From Scylla paramamosain (taxonomy: Eukaryota > Arthropoda > Malacostraca > Decapoda > Portunidae): 64,000 nucleotides of DNA. The translations under genes and the position numbers were made by a program. Below, piece after piece: positions 12,838 through 25,258 of this stretch. Numbering within the stretch: position 1 is the first letter of the stretch; every line of letters begins with the position of its first letter. The DNA lies in contig NW_026973748.1 of the NCBI RefSeq assembly GCF_035594125.1, forward strand, positions 310,001-374,000. The letters are read 5' to 3'. Below the pieces are notes generated by a model. It ran no database searches. It was not told the origin of the DNA and worked only from the letters and a program-made list of their open reading frames with translations.

Positions 12838-13177
12838 AAAAACGTGTATTTTGAATGTTTTTCAGCTTATTTCGTACCAATACGCAAAAAATCATCCATT
12901 TCACCCTTTATAAGGTAAAGAGACGACATTCCCAGAAAAAATGTTATTTCGGGGCTTTTCAACGTTAGCACCAAAACTCTAAAGAGCATGGAAGACACTC
13001 TATATAAAAATCAAAACAACATTATCAAAATGGTGTCTTTTGAGTGTTTTTGAGTTTCTTACGTTCCAAAATGCTAAAACGCGTGCACAATAGCCTTTAT
13101 CGGGAGACATTACCAAAAACGTTTGATTTAAGCGTTTTCCAGCTTTTTAGTAACCAAAACGCCTATATGAATGTGCT
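12838..13177 (-). repeat. Inverted block I2, copy 2
   Basis: Same diverged monomers and junctions as 6974-7315. Confidence 0.8.
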
Positions 13178-14271
13178 AATCACGTGATTCAGTATTTTAT
13201 TTCCAAAGAAGCTCAAAAACACTTATAATATACGTTTTTGGTAATGTTGTTCTGTTTTTTTATATTCTGTATAGATTGTTTTACGTAACATGAGGAAAAA
13301 TCCCATTTGTTTGGTTAATTTGTGTGCATTTTGGCGTTCTTTTTTTTTTGGTTCTTTTAAAACTATAAAACACTCATTATACACGTTTCTCGTAATGTCC
13401 TTTTGTTTCCTAATATAGAGTGCTTTAAATCCATTTTTGCATTTTTTTGTAGGTAACAAAATACTCAAAATATATCTTTTTGGTAATGTTATTCTACGAG
13501 TATTTCTTCATAAAGGTTGGTTTGCATCCGCTTTAGCATTTTTCTACGTAAAACACTGAAAAGACACGTTTTCAGTAATTTTCTTTTCGATTCACATATT
13601 GACTGACTTCCATATTATTTATCGTTTTAGTGCCTAACATGCTGAAAAACACTGAAAAGACAGGTTTCTGGTAAAGTCGTTTAACTTCCCTATATAGGTG
13701 GCTTTGGATGCACTTTAGGGTTTGGTACATAAGAATCCTAAAAAAAGCTATAAATAACTCTTTTGGTAATGTTCTTTTTTCCACATAAATTCCCTGAAAT
13801 TTGTCAGAATTTTGGCATCTCGGTACCTATAAGGATAAATAACAAAAAAAAATAAATAAATAAATAAAAAATCCAATTTTTTAAATTTTTTGTTAATTAT
13901 TTTTTTTATCTAAATAAAGAGTGTTATTTGTGGGTTTTAGCTTTTAGGTACTGAAAAAAACTTAAAAAACACTCATAATACACGTTTCTCGTAATGTCCT
14001 TTCGTTACCCAAACATAAAGTTCTTTGCATGTATATAAGCGTTTTTATAGATATCATGATCAAAAACACTCAAAATACATGTATTTGGTAATATTATTCT
14101 GTTTCATTATAAAATGTATTTTGCATGCATTTTAGCGTTTTGGTATGTAAGGCGCTGAAAAACACTTAAAGGCAAGTTTTTGGTAAAATTTGGTTTTATT
14201 CCCATGTAATGTGATTAACCTTCCTTTTAGTGCTTTATTGCGTAACACGTTCAAAAACACTCAAAAGACAT

Positions 14272-14749
14272 GCAAGGCCTCGCATATGAGGAAATTAAAG
14301 ACCTTACCAGAAATCTGTCTTTTGAGTGTTTTTCAGCATGTTAGGCACCAAAACGATAAATAATAAAGAACTCACTCTATGTGGGAATCCAAAAGAAAAT
14401 TACTGAAAACCTGTCTTCTCAGTGTTCTACGTAGAAAAACGCTAAAACTGATGCAAACCAACCCATATCAAGAAGCAGAAAAACATTACCAAAAATGTAT
14501 ATTTTGAGTGTTTTTGAGCTTGTTACCTACAAAAAAATAAAACGCAAAAATTGATACAAAGCACTCTATATTGGGAAACAAAGGGACATTGCAAGAAAAG
14601 TGTATAATGAATGTTTTATAGTTCAAAAAAACCACAAGGCAAAAAACGCAAAAACTCGTGTATATGGAGAAGTTTTCTAGATACCAAAATGCAGAAACTC
14701 GTGAATAACACTCTTAATTGAGAAACAGAACAACCTTACTAAATGCGTG
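14272..14749 (-). repeat. Inverted block I1, copy 3 (478 bp)
   Basis: Same junctions and exact length as the other superunit copies. Confidence 0.88.
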
Positions 14750-17700
14750 TCAAATACACCTAAAGGCAAGTTCTTCTTAAAAGTTGGTTTTATTCCCATG
14801 TAATATGATTGCACTGCTTTTTAGTGCTTTATTGCCTAACACGCTCAAAAACACTCAAAGACACTTTTCTGGTAATATCATATTTTTCCCACATAAAGCT
14901 AGTTTCGCATGGAATTTGGGGTTTTGGTAACTAAGAATGTAAAAAAAAACACTCAAAATACACGCATTTAGTAAGGTTCTTCTGTTTCTTGATTAAGACT
15001 GTTATTCATGAGTTTCAGAATTTTGGTATCTTAGGATCTTCTCCATACAGTCGAGTTTTTGCGTTGTTTGCCTTGTGATTCTGGTGAAACTATAAAACAC
15101 TCATTATATACGCTTCTCGTTACGTCCTTTTTTTTCCTTATATAGAGTGCTTTGCATCCATTTTCGCGTTTTTTTTTTTTATGTAACAATCTCAAAAACA
15201 CACAAAATATACTTTTTTTGATAATGTTATTCTATTTATTGATATTAGTTGGTTTGCATCTGTTTTAGCGTTTTTCTACGTAAATCTTTTAAAACACACG
15301 TTTCCAGTAATTTTGTTTTAGATTTCCATATAGAGTGACTTTCATATTATTTATCGTTTTGGTGCCTAACATGCTTTTTGGTGCCTTTTGCTTCCCAATA
15401 TAGAGTGCTTTCCATCCATTTTCGCGTTTTATGTAGGTAACAATTTCAAAAACACAAATAATATACCATTTTGGTAATGTTATTCTATTTCTTCATTTTG
15501 GTTGTTTTGCATCCATTTTAGCGTTTTCTACATAAAACACCGAAAAGACACGTTTTCAGTAATTTTGTTTTGGATTCTCATATAGATTGACTTCCTTGGG
15601 TTTTATCGTGTTGGTTCCTAACATGCTGAAAAACACTCATAAGACAGTTTTCTGGCAAAGACGTTTAATTTCCCAAATGCTCAAAATATACCTTTTTGGT
15701 AATGTTAATTCATTTCTTCATATTGGTTGGTTTGCATCCGTTTTAGCGTTTTTCTACGTAAAACACCGATAAGACACGTTTTTAGTAATTTTGTTTTGGA
15801 TTCCCATATAGATTGACTTCCATGTTATTTATTGTGTTGGTTCCTAACATGCTGAAAAACACTCATAAGACCGTTTTCTGGCAAAGACATTTAATTTCCC
15901 CATATTTGTGGCTTTGCATGCACTTTACGGGTTTGGTACATAGCAGTCCGATAAAAGCTAAATTTAACTTATTGGATAATGTTTTTATTTCACATAATTT
16001 CCTGAATTTTGCCCGAATTTTGGCATCTCGGTACCTGTGAAGATGAATAAGAAAGAAAAAAAATATTGTATTTTTTTTTATTTATTTACTGTTTCTTAAT
16101 AAAGAGTGTTATTAGTGGCTTTTAGCTTTTTGGTAATTAATGAACTTAAAAACACTCATAATACACGTTTCTCGTAATCTCCTTTCGTTTCCCAAAAATA
16201 GTGTTCTTTGCATGTATTTTAGCGTTTTTATTGGCAACATGATAAAAAACACTCAAAATACATGTTTTTGGTAAAGTTATTCTGTTTCACCATAAAGAGT
16301 GTTTTCAATGCGTTTTAGTGTTTTGGTATATAAGGAGCTCAAAAACACTTAAAGGCAAGTTCTTGGTAAAAATTCGTTTTCCTCCAATGTAATGTGATAT
16401 CCCTCTTTTTTAGTGCTTTATTGCCTATCACGCTCAAAAACACTCAAAAGACACTTTTCTGGCAAAGTCATTTTTTTTATCCCACAAGTCTATTTTTGCA
16501 TGCAATTTGGGGTTTTGGTAACTAAGAATGTGAAAAGCACTCAAAATACACGCATTTATTAAGGTTTTTCTGTTTCTCAATTAGGAGTGTTATACATGAG
16601 TTTTAGCATTTTTGTATCTAGGAAACCTCTCCATATACACGAGATTTTGCGTTTTTTCCCTTGTGGTTCTTTTGAACTATAAAACACTCATGATACACTT
16701 TTCTTGCAATGTCCTTTTGTTTCCCAATATAGGGTGCTTTACATCAATTTTCGCGTTTTTTTTTTTTTTTTGTAGGTAACAAGCTGAATAACACTCAAAA
16801 TATATCTTTTTAGTAACATTTTTCTTATTCTTGATATTGGTTGCTTTGCATCCGTTTTAGCGATTTTCTACGTAAAACACTGAGAAGACACGTTTTCAGT
16901 AACTTTGTTTTGGACTCCCATATAGAGTGAGTTCCATATTATTTATCATTTTGGTGCCTAACATGCTAAAAAACACTCAAAACACAGATTTCTGGTAAAG
17001 TCGTTTAATTTCCTCATATAGGAGGCTTTGCATGCACTTTAGGGTTTGGTACATAACAATCCGAAAAAAAAGCTGAAATTAACTTTTTTGATAATATTTT
17101 TTTATTATATGATTGCCCTGAATTTTCCCAGAATTTTGGCATATCGGTACCTATGAATATGAATAACAAAAAAAAAATTCCTATTTTTTTAATTTTTTTA
17201 ATTTTTTTTATTTTCTAAATAAAGAGTGTTATTTGTGGGTTTTAGCTTTTTGGTACTTAAGGAACTTAAAAAACACTCATAATACACGTTTCTCGTAATG
17301 TCCTTTTGTTTCCCAAACATAATGTTCTTTCCATGTATTTAAGCGTTTTTATAGATAACATGATCAAAAACACTCAAAATACATGTTTTTGGTAATGTTA
17401 TTCTGTTTCTCCATAAAGTTTGTTTTGCATGCGTTTTAGCGGTTTGGTATTTAAGCAGCTCAAAAACACTTAAAGGCAAGTTTTTGGTATAAATTAGTGT
17501 TATTCCAATGTAATATGTTTGCCCTGCTTTTTAGTACTTTGCATTTTGGATACCAAAATTGCCTATCACGCCGAAAAACACTTAAAAGACCCTTTTCTGG
17601 TAATGACATTTTTTTCTCACATAAAGGTTATTTCGCATGCAATTAGGGGTTTTGGTAACTGAGAATGTGAAAAGCACTCAAAATACACGCATTTAGTAAG

Positions 17701-17850
17701 GTTGTTCTGTTTCCCAGTTAAGAGTGTTATTCATGAGTTTCAGCATTTTGGTATCTAGGAACCTTCTCCATATACACGAGTTTTTGTGTTTTTTTGCCTT
17801 TTGGTTCTTTTGAACTATAAAAAAAAAAAAACTCATAATACACATTTGCC

Positions 17851-18190
17851 AAAAACGTGTATTTTGAATGTTTTTCAGCTTATTTCGTACCAATACGCAA
17901 ATAATCATCCATTTCACCCTTTATAAGGTAAAGAGACGACATTCCCAGAAAAAATGTTATTTCGGGGCTTTTCAACGTTAGCACCAAAACTCTAAAGAGC
18001 ATGGAAGACACTCTATATAAAAATCAAAACAACATTATCAAAATGGTGTCTTTTGAGTGTTTTTGAGCTTCTTACGTTCCAAAATACTAAAACGCGTGCA
18101 CAATAGCCTTTATTGGGAGACATTACCAAAAACGTATGATTTAAGCGTTTTCCAGCTTTTTAGAAACCAAAACGCCTATATGAATGTGCT
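17851..18190 (-). repeat. Inverted block I2, copy 3
   Basis: Same diverged monomers and junctions as 6974-7315, preceded by a longer A run in the interrupted monomer (17819-17831). Confidence 0.8.
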
Positions 18191-18860
18191 AATCACGTGA
18201 TTCAGTATTTTATTACCAAAGAAGCTCAAAAACACTTATAATATACGTTTTTGGTAATGTTGTTCTGTTTTTTTATATTCTGTATAGATTGTTGTACCTA
18301 ACATGAGGAAAAATCCCATTTGTTTGGTTAATTTGTGTGCATTTTGGCGTTCTTTTTTTTTGGTTCTTTTAAAACTATAAAACACTCATTATACACGTTT
18401 CTCGTAATGTCCTTTTGTTTCCTAATATAGAGTGCTTTATATCCATTTTTGCATTTTTTGTAGGTAACAAGCTCAAAAATACTCAAAATATACCTTTTTG
18501 GTAATGTTATTCTATTTCTTCATAAAGGTTGGTTTGCATCCGCTTTAGCGTTTTTCTACGTAAAACACTGAAAAAACACGTTTTCAGTAATTTTCTTTTG
18601 GATTCATATATTGACTGACTTCCATATTATTTATCGTTTTAGTGCCTAACATGCTGAAAAACACTGAAAAGACAGGTTTCTGGTAAAGTTTAACTTCCTT
18701 ATATAGGTGGCTTTGGATGCACTTTAGGGTTTGGTACATAACAATCCGAAAAAAAAGCTATAAATAACTCTTTTGGTAATGTTCTTTTTTCCACATAAAT
18801 TCCCTGAAATTTGTCAGAATTTTGGCATCTCGGTACCTATAAGGATAAATAACAAAAAAA

Positions 18861-18888
18861 TAAATAAATAAATAAATAAATAAATAAA
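18861..18888 (+). repeat. (TAAA)7, longest allele of the spacer microsatellite
   Basis: Seven TAAA units at the same position that holds four or five units in the other superunits. Confidence 0.85.
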
Positions 18889-19292
18889 AAATCCAATTTT
18901 TAAATTTTTTTGTTAATTATTTTTTTTTATCTAAATAAAGAGTGTTATTTGTGGGTTTTAGCTTTTAGGTACTGAAAAAAATAAAAAAAACACTCATAAT
19001 ACACGTTTCTCGTAATGTCCTTTCGTTTCCCAAACATAAAGTTCTTTGCATGTATTTAAGCGTTTTTATAGATATCATGATCAAAAACACTCAAAATACA
19101 TGTATTTGGTAATATTATTCTGTTTCTTTATAAAATGTATTTTGCATGCATTTTAGCGTTTTGGCATGTAAGGCGCTCAAAAACACTTAAAGGCAAGTTC
19201 TTGGTAAAAATTTCTTTTATTCCCATGTAATGTGATTGACCTTCCTTTTAGTGCTTTATTGCGTAACACGTTCAAAAACACTCAAAAGACAT

Positions 19293-19770
19293 GCAAAGCC
19301 TCGCATATGAGGAAATTAAAGACCTTACCAGAAATCTGTCTTTTGAGTGTTTTTCAGCATGTTAGGCACCAAAACGATAGATAATAAAGAACTCACTCTA
19401 TGTGGGAATCCAAAAGAAAATTACTGAAAACCTGTCTTCTCAGTGTTTTACGTAGAAAAACGCTAAAACTGATGCAAACCAACCCATATCAAGAAGCAGA
19501 AAAACATTACCAAAAATGTATATTTTGAGTGTTTTTGAGCTTGTTACCTACAAAAAAATAAAACGCAAAAATTGATACAAAGCACTCTATATTGGGAAAC
19601 AAAGGGACATTGCAAGAAAAGTGTATAATGAATGTTTTATAGTTCAAAAACACCACAAGGCAAAAAACGCAAAAACTCGTGTATATGGAGAAGTTTTCTA
19701 GATACCAAAATGCAGAAACTAATGAATAACACTCTTAATTGAGAAACAGAACAACCTTACTAAATGCGTG
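19293..19770 (-). repeat. Inverted block I1, copy 4 (478 bp)
   Basis: Same junctions and exact length as the other superunit copies. The right flank reads TCAAAAACACTAAAAGGC, as at 38414. Confidence 0.88.
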
Positions 19771-22700
19771 TCAAAAACACTAAAAGGCAAGTTCTTCTTA
19801 AAAGTTGGTTTTATTCCCATGTAATATGATTGCCCTGCTTTTTAGTGCTTTATTGCCTAACACGCTCAAAAACACTCAAAGACACTTTTCTGGTAATATC
19901 ATATTTTTCCCACATAAAGCTAGTTTCGCATGGAATTTGGGGTTTTGGTAACTAAGAATGTAAAAAAAACACTCAAAATACACGCATTTAGTAAGGTTGT
20001 TCTGTTTCTTGATTAAGACTGTTATTCATGAGTTTCAGAATTTTGGTATCTTAGAATCTTCTCCATACAGTCGAGTTTTTGCGTTGTTTGCCTTGTGATT
20101 CTGGTGAAACTATAAAACACTCATTATATACGCTTCTCGTTATGTCCTTTTTTTTCCTTATATAGAGTGCTTTGCATCCATTTTCGCGTTTTTTTTTATG
20201 TAACAAGCTCAAAAACACACAAAATATACTTTTTTTGATAATGTTATTCTATTTATTTATATTAGTTGGTTTGCATCTGTTTTAGCGTTTTTCTACGTAA
20301 ATCTTTTAAAACACACGTTTCCAGTAATTTTGTTTTAGTTTTCCATATAGAGTGACTTTCATATTATTTATCGTTTTGGTGCCTAACATGCTTTTTGGTG
20401 CCTTTTGCTTCCCAATATAGAGTGCTTTCCATCCATTTTCGCGTTTTTTGTAGGTAACAATTTCAAAAACACAAATAATATACCATTTTGGTAATGTTAT
20501 TCTATTTCTTCATTTTGGTTGTTTTGCATCCATTTTAGCGTTTTCTACATAAAACACAGAAAAGACACGTTTTCAGTAATTTTGTTTTGGATTCTCATAT
20601 AGATTGACTTCCTTGGGTTTTATCGTATTGGTTCCTAACATGCTGAAAAACACTCATAAGACATTTTTCTGGCAAAGACGTTTAATTTCCCCATATATGT
20701 GGCTTTGCATGCACTTTAGGGGTTTGGTACATAACAGTCCGAAAAAAAAGCTAAATTTAACTTTTTTGATAATGTCCTTATTTCATATAATTTCCTGAAA
20801 ATTTCCCGAATTTTGGCACCTCGTTACCTGTGAAGATGAATAAGAATAAAAAAAAAATATTGTATTTTTTTTTCTCAATAAAGAGTGTAATTTGTGGCTT
20901 TTAACTTTTTCGTACTTAATGAATTTAAAAGCACTCATAATACACGTTTCTCGTCATGTCCTTTCACTTCCCAAAAATGGGGTTCTTTGCATGTATTTAA
21001 GCGTTTTTATTGGTAACATGATCAAAAACACTCAAAATACATGTTTTTCGTAATGTTATTCTGTTTCACCATAAAGTGTATTTTGCATGCATTTTAGCGT
21101 TTTGGTATATAACGAGCTCAAATACACTTAAAGGCAAGTTCTTGTTAAAAATTGGTTTTGTTCCAGTGTAATGTGATTGCCCTGCTTTTTAGTGCTTTAT
21201 TGCCTAACACGCTCAAAAACACTCAAAAGACATTTTTCTGGTAATGTCATTTTTTTCTTACATAAAGCTGGTTTCGCATGTAATTCAGGGTTTTGGTAAC
21301 TAAGGATGTGAAAAGCACTCAAAATACACGCATTAAGTAAGATGGTTTTGTTTCTCAATTAAGAGTGTTGTTCCAGAGTTTCAGCATTTTGGAATGTAAG
21401 AAACTTCTCTATATACACAAGTTTTTGCGTTTTTTGCCTTGTAGTTCTTGTGAAACTATAAAACACTCATTATACACGTTCCTCGTAATGTCCTTTTGCT
21501 TCCCAATATAGAGTGCTTTCCATCCATTTTCATGTTTTTTGTAGGTAACAATTTCAAAAATGCTCAAAATATACCTTTTTGGTAATGTTATTTCATTTCT
21601 TCATATTGGTTGGTTTGCATCCGTTTTAGCGTTTTTCTATGTAAATCACCGATAAGACACGTTTTTAGTAATTTTGTTTTGGATTCCCATATAGATTGAC
21701 TTCCATGTTATTTATCGTGTTGGTTCCTAACATGCTGAAAAACACTCATAAGACCGTTTTCTGGCAAAGACATTTAATTTCCATGCACTTTACGGGTTTG
21801 GTACATAGCAGTCCGATAAAAGCTAAATTTAACTTTTTGGATAATGTTTTTATTTCACATAATTTCCTGAATTTTGCCCGAATTTTGGCATCTCGGTACC
21901 TGTGAAGATGAATAAGAAAGAAAACAAATATTGTATTTTTTTTTATTTATTTATTGTTTCTCAATAAAGAGTGTTATTTGTGGCTTTTAGCTTTTTGGTA
22001 ATTAATGAACTTAAAAACACTCATAATACACGTTTCTCGTAATCTCCTTCCATTTCCCAAAAATAGTGTTCTTTGCATGTATTTTAGCGTTTTTATTGGC
22101 AACATGATCAAAAACACTCAAAATACATGTTTTTGGTAAAGTTATTCTGTTTCACCATAAAGAGTGTTTTCAATGCGTTTTAGTGTTTTGGTATATAAGG
22201 AGCTCAAAAACACTTAAAGGCAAGTTCTTGGTAAAAATTCGTTTTCCTCCAATGTAATGTGATATCCCTCTTTTTTAGTGCTTTATTGCCTATCACGCTC
22301 AAAAACACTCAAAAGACACTTTTCTGGCAAAGTCATTTTTTTTATCCCACAAGTCTATTTTTGCATGCAATTTGGTGTTTTGGTAACTAAGAATGTGAAA
22401 AGCACTCAAAATACACGCATTTATTAAGGTTTTTCTGTTTCTCAATTAGGAGTGTTATACATGAGTTTTAGCATTTTTGTATCTAGGAAACCTCTCCATA
22501 TACACGAGATTTTGCGTTTATTCCCTTGTGGTTCTTTTGAACTATAAAACACTCATGATACACTTTTCTTGCAATGTCCTTTTGTTTCCCAATATAGGGT
22601 GCTTTACATCAATTTTCGCGTTTTTTTTTGTAGGTAACAAGCTGAAAAACACTCAAAATATATCTTTTTAGTAACATTTTTCTTATTCTTGATATTGGTT

Positions 22701-23707
22701 GCTTTGCATCCGTTTTAGCGATTTTCTACGTAAAACACTGAGAAGACATGTTTTCAGTAACTTTGTTTTGGACTCCCATATAGAGTGAGTTCCATATTAT
22801 TTATCATTTTGGTGCCTAACATGCTAAAAAACACTCAAAACACAGATTTCTGGTAAAGTCGTTTAATTTCCTCATATAGGAGGCTTTGCATGCACTTTAG
22901 GGTTTGGTACATAACAATCCGAAAAAAAAGCTGAAATTAACATTTTTAATAATATTTTTTTTTATTATATGATTGCCCTGAATTTTCCCAGAATTTTGGC
23001 ATAACGGTACCTATGAATATGAATAACAAAAAAAAAATTCCAATTTTTTAAATTTTTTTTTGTTTTATATTTTCTAAATAAAGAGTGTTATTTGTGGGTT
23101 TTAGCTTTTTGGTACTTAAGGAACTTAAAAAACACTCATAATACACGTTTCTCGTAATGTCCTTTTGTTTCCCAAACATAATGTTCTTTCCATGTATTTA
23201 AGCGTTTTTATAGATAACATGATCAAAAACACTCAAAATACATGTTTTTGGTAATGTTATTCTGTTTCTCCATAAAGTTTGTTTTGCATGCGTTTTAGCG
23301 GTTTGGTATTTAAGCAGCTCAAAAACACTTAAAGGCAAGTTTTTGGTATAAATTAGTGTTATTCCAATGTAATATGTTTGCCGTGCTTTTTAGTACTTTG
23401 CATTTTGGATACCAAAATTGCCTATCACGCCGAAAAACACTTAAAAGACCCTTTTCTGGTAATGTCATTTTTTTCTCACATAAAGGTTATTTCGCATGCA
23501 ATTTGTGGTTTTGGTAACTGAGAATGTGAAAAGCACTCAAAATACACGCATTTAGTAAGGTTGTTCTGTTTCTCAGTTAAGAGTGTTATTCATGAGTTTC
23601 AGCATTTTGGTATCTGGGAACCTTCTCCATATACACGAGTTTTTGTGTTTTTTTGCCTTTTGGTTCTTTTGAACTATAAAAAAAAAAACTCATAATACAC
23701 ATTTGCC

Positions 23708-24046
23708 AAAACGTGTATTTTGAATGTTTTTCAGCTTATTTCGTACCAATACGCAAAAAATCATCCATTTCACCCTTTATAAGGTAAAGAGACGACATTC
23801 CCAGAGAAAATGTTATTTCGGGGCTTTTCAACGTTAGCACCAAAACTCTAAAGAGCATGGAAGACACTCTATACAAAAATCAAAACAACATTATCAAAAT
23901 GGTGTCTTTTGAGTGTTTTTGAGCTTCTTACGTTCCAAAATGCTAAAACGCGTGCACAATAGCCTTTATCGGGAGACATTACCAAAAACGTATGATTTAA
24001 GCGTTTTCCAGCTTTTTAGAAACCAAAACGCCTATATGAATGTGCT
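23708..24046 (-). repeat. Inverted block I2, copy 4
   Basis: Same diverged monomers and junctions as 6974-7315. Confidence 0.8.
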
Positions 24047-24214
24047 AATCACGTGATTCAGTATTTTATTACCAAAGAAGCTCAAAAACACTTATAATAT
24101 ACGTTTTTGGTAATGTTGTTCTGTTTTATATTCTGTTTAGATTGTTGTACCTAACATGAGGAAAAATCCCATTTGTTTGGTTAATTTGTGTGCATTTTTT
24201 CGTTCTTTTTTTTT

Positions 24215-25258
24215 GGTTCTTTTAAAACTATAAAACACTCATTATACACGTTTCTCGTAATGTCCTTTTGTTTCCTAATATAGAGTGCTTTATATCCATT
24301 TTTGCATTTTTTTGTAGGTAACAAGCTCAAAAATACTCAAAATGTATCTTTTTGGTAATGTTATTCTATTTCTTCATAAAGGTTGGTTTGCATCCGCTTT
24401 AGCGTTTTTCTACGTAAAACACTGAAAAGACACGTTTTCAGTAATTTTCTTTTGGATTCACATATTGACTGACTTCCATATTATTTATCGTTTTAGTGCC
24501 TAACATGCTGAAAAACACTGAAAAGACAGGTTTCTGGTAAAGTCGTTTAACTTCCCTATGTAGGTGGCTTTGGATGCACTTTAGGGTTTGGTACATAACA
24601 ATCCGAAAAAAAAGCTATAAAATAACTCTTTTGGTAATGTTCTTTTTTCCACATAAATTCCCTGAAATTTGGCAGAATTTTGGCATCTCGGTACCTATAA
24701 GGATAAATAACAAAAAAAAATAAATAAATAAATAAATAAAAAATCCAATTTAAAAAATTTTTTGTTAATTATTTTTTTTTATCTAAATAAAGAGTGTTAT
24801 TTATGGGTTTTAGCTTTTAGGTACTGAAAAAAATAAAAAAAAACACTCATAATACACGTTTCTCGTAATGTCCTTTCGTTTCCCAAACATAAAGTTATTT
24901 GCATGTATTTAAGCGTTTTTATAGATATCATGATCAAAAACACTCAAAATACATGTATTTGGTAATATTATTTTGTTTCTTTATAAAATGTATTTTGCAT
25001 GCATTTTAGCGTTTTGGTATGTAAGGCGCTCAAAAGCACTTAAAGGCAAGTTCTTGGTAAAATTTGGTTTTATTCCCATGTAATGTGATTGACCTTCCTT
25101 TTAGTGCTTTATTGCGTAACACGTTCAAAAACACTCAAAAGACATGCAAGGCCTCGCATATGAGGTAATTAAAGACCTTAACAGAAATCTGTCTTTTGAG
25201 TGTTTTTCAGCATGTTAGGCACCAAAACGATAAATAATAAAGAACTCACTCTATGTGG
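24215..25258 (+). repeat. Superunit copy 5, truncated
   Basis: Colinear with the first kilobase of the other superunits until it enters I1 at 25146. It breaks off 113 bp into I1, after CTCACTCTATGTGG, where the other copies continue GAATCC. The next bases belong to a different phase of a reverse-oriented HOR. This is the right end of the forward superunit array. Confidence 0.85.
25146..25258 (-). repeat. Inverted block I1, copy 5, truncated to 113 bp
   Basis: The left junction (AAAAGACAT/GCAAGG) is intact. The block then ends early at 25258 and continues into other reverse-oriented HOR sequence. The matching right junction appears only at 38413/38414. Confidence 0.82.

Larger units (their letters stand above)
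7488..13349 (+). repeat. Superunit copy 2 (about 5.86 kb)
   Basis: Full-length tandem copy of 1637-7487 with the same internal order: I1 at 8403-8880, I2 at 12838-13177, palindrome at 13178-13189. Differences from copy 1 are scattered substitutions and homopolymer length changes. Short frames at 3868 and 9712 translate almost identically. That reflects the recent duplication and is not evidence of selection on a protein. Confidence 0.9.
13350..18361 (+). repeat. Superunit copy 3, shortened by about 0.85 kb
   Basis: Same order as copies 1 and 2 (I1 at 14272-14749, I2 at 17851-18190, palindrome at 18191-18202) but only 5012 bp long. Near 15675 the sequence jumps from GTTTAATTTCCC straight to AAATGCTCAAAATATACC. 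These two points are about 0.85 kb apart in the other copies. The flanking sequence is otherwise colinear. Confidence 0.9.
18362..24214 (+). repeat. Superunit copy 4 (about 5.85 kb)
   Basis: Full-length tandem copy with I1 at 19293-19770, I2 at 23708-24046 and the palindrome at 24047-24058. It shares small variants with copy 1 that copies 2 and 3 lack, for example CAAAAACAC directly after I1 where copies 2 and 3 have CAAATACACC. This suggests copies were shuffled by conversion or unequal exchange instead of simple step-by-step duplication. Confidence 0.88.
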
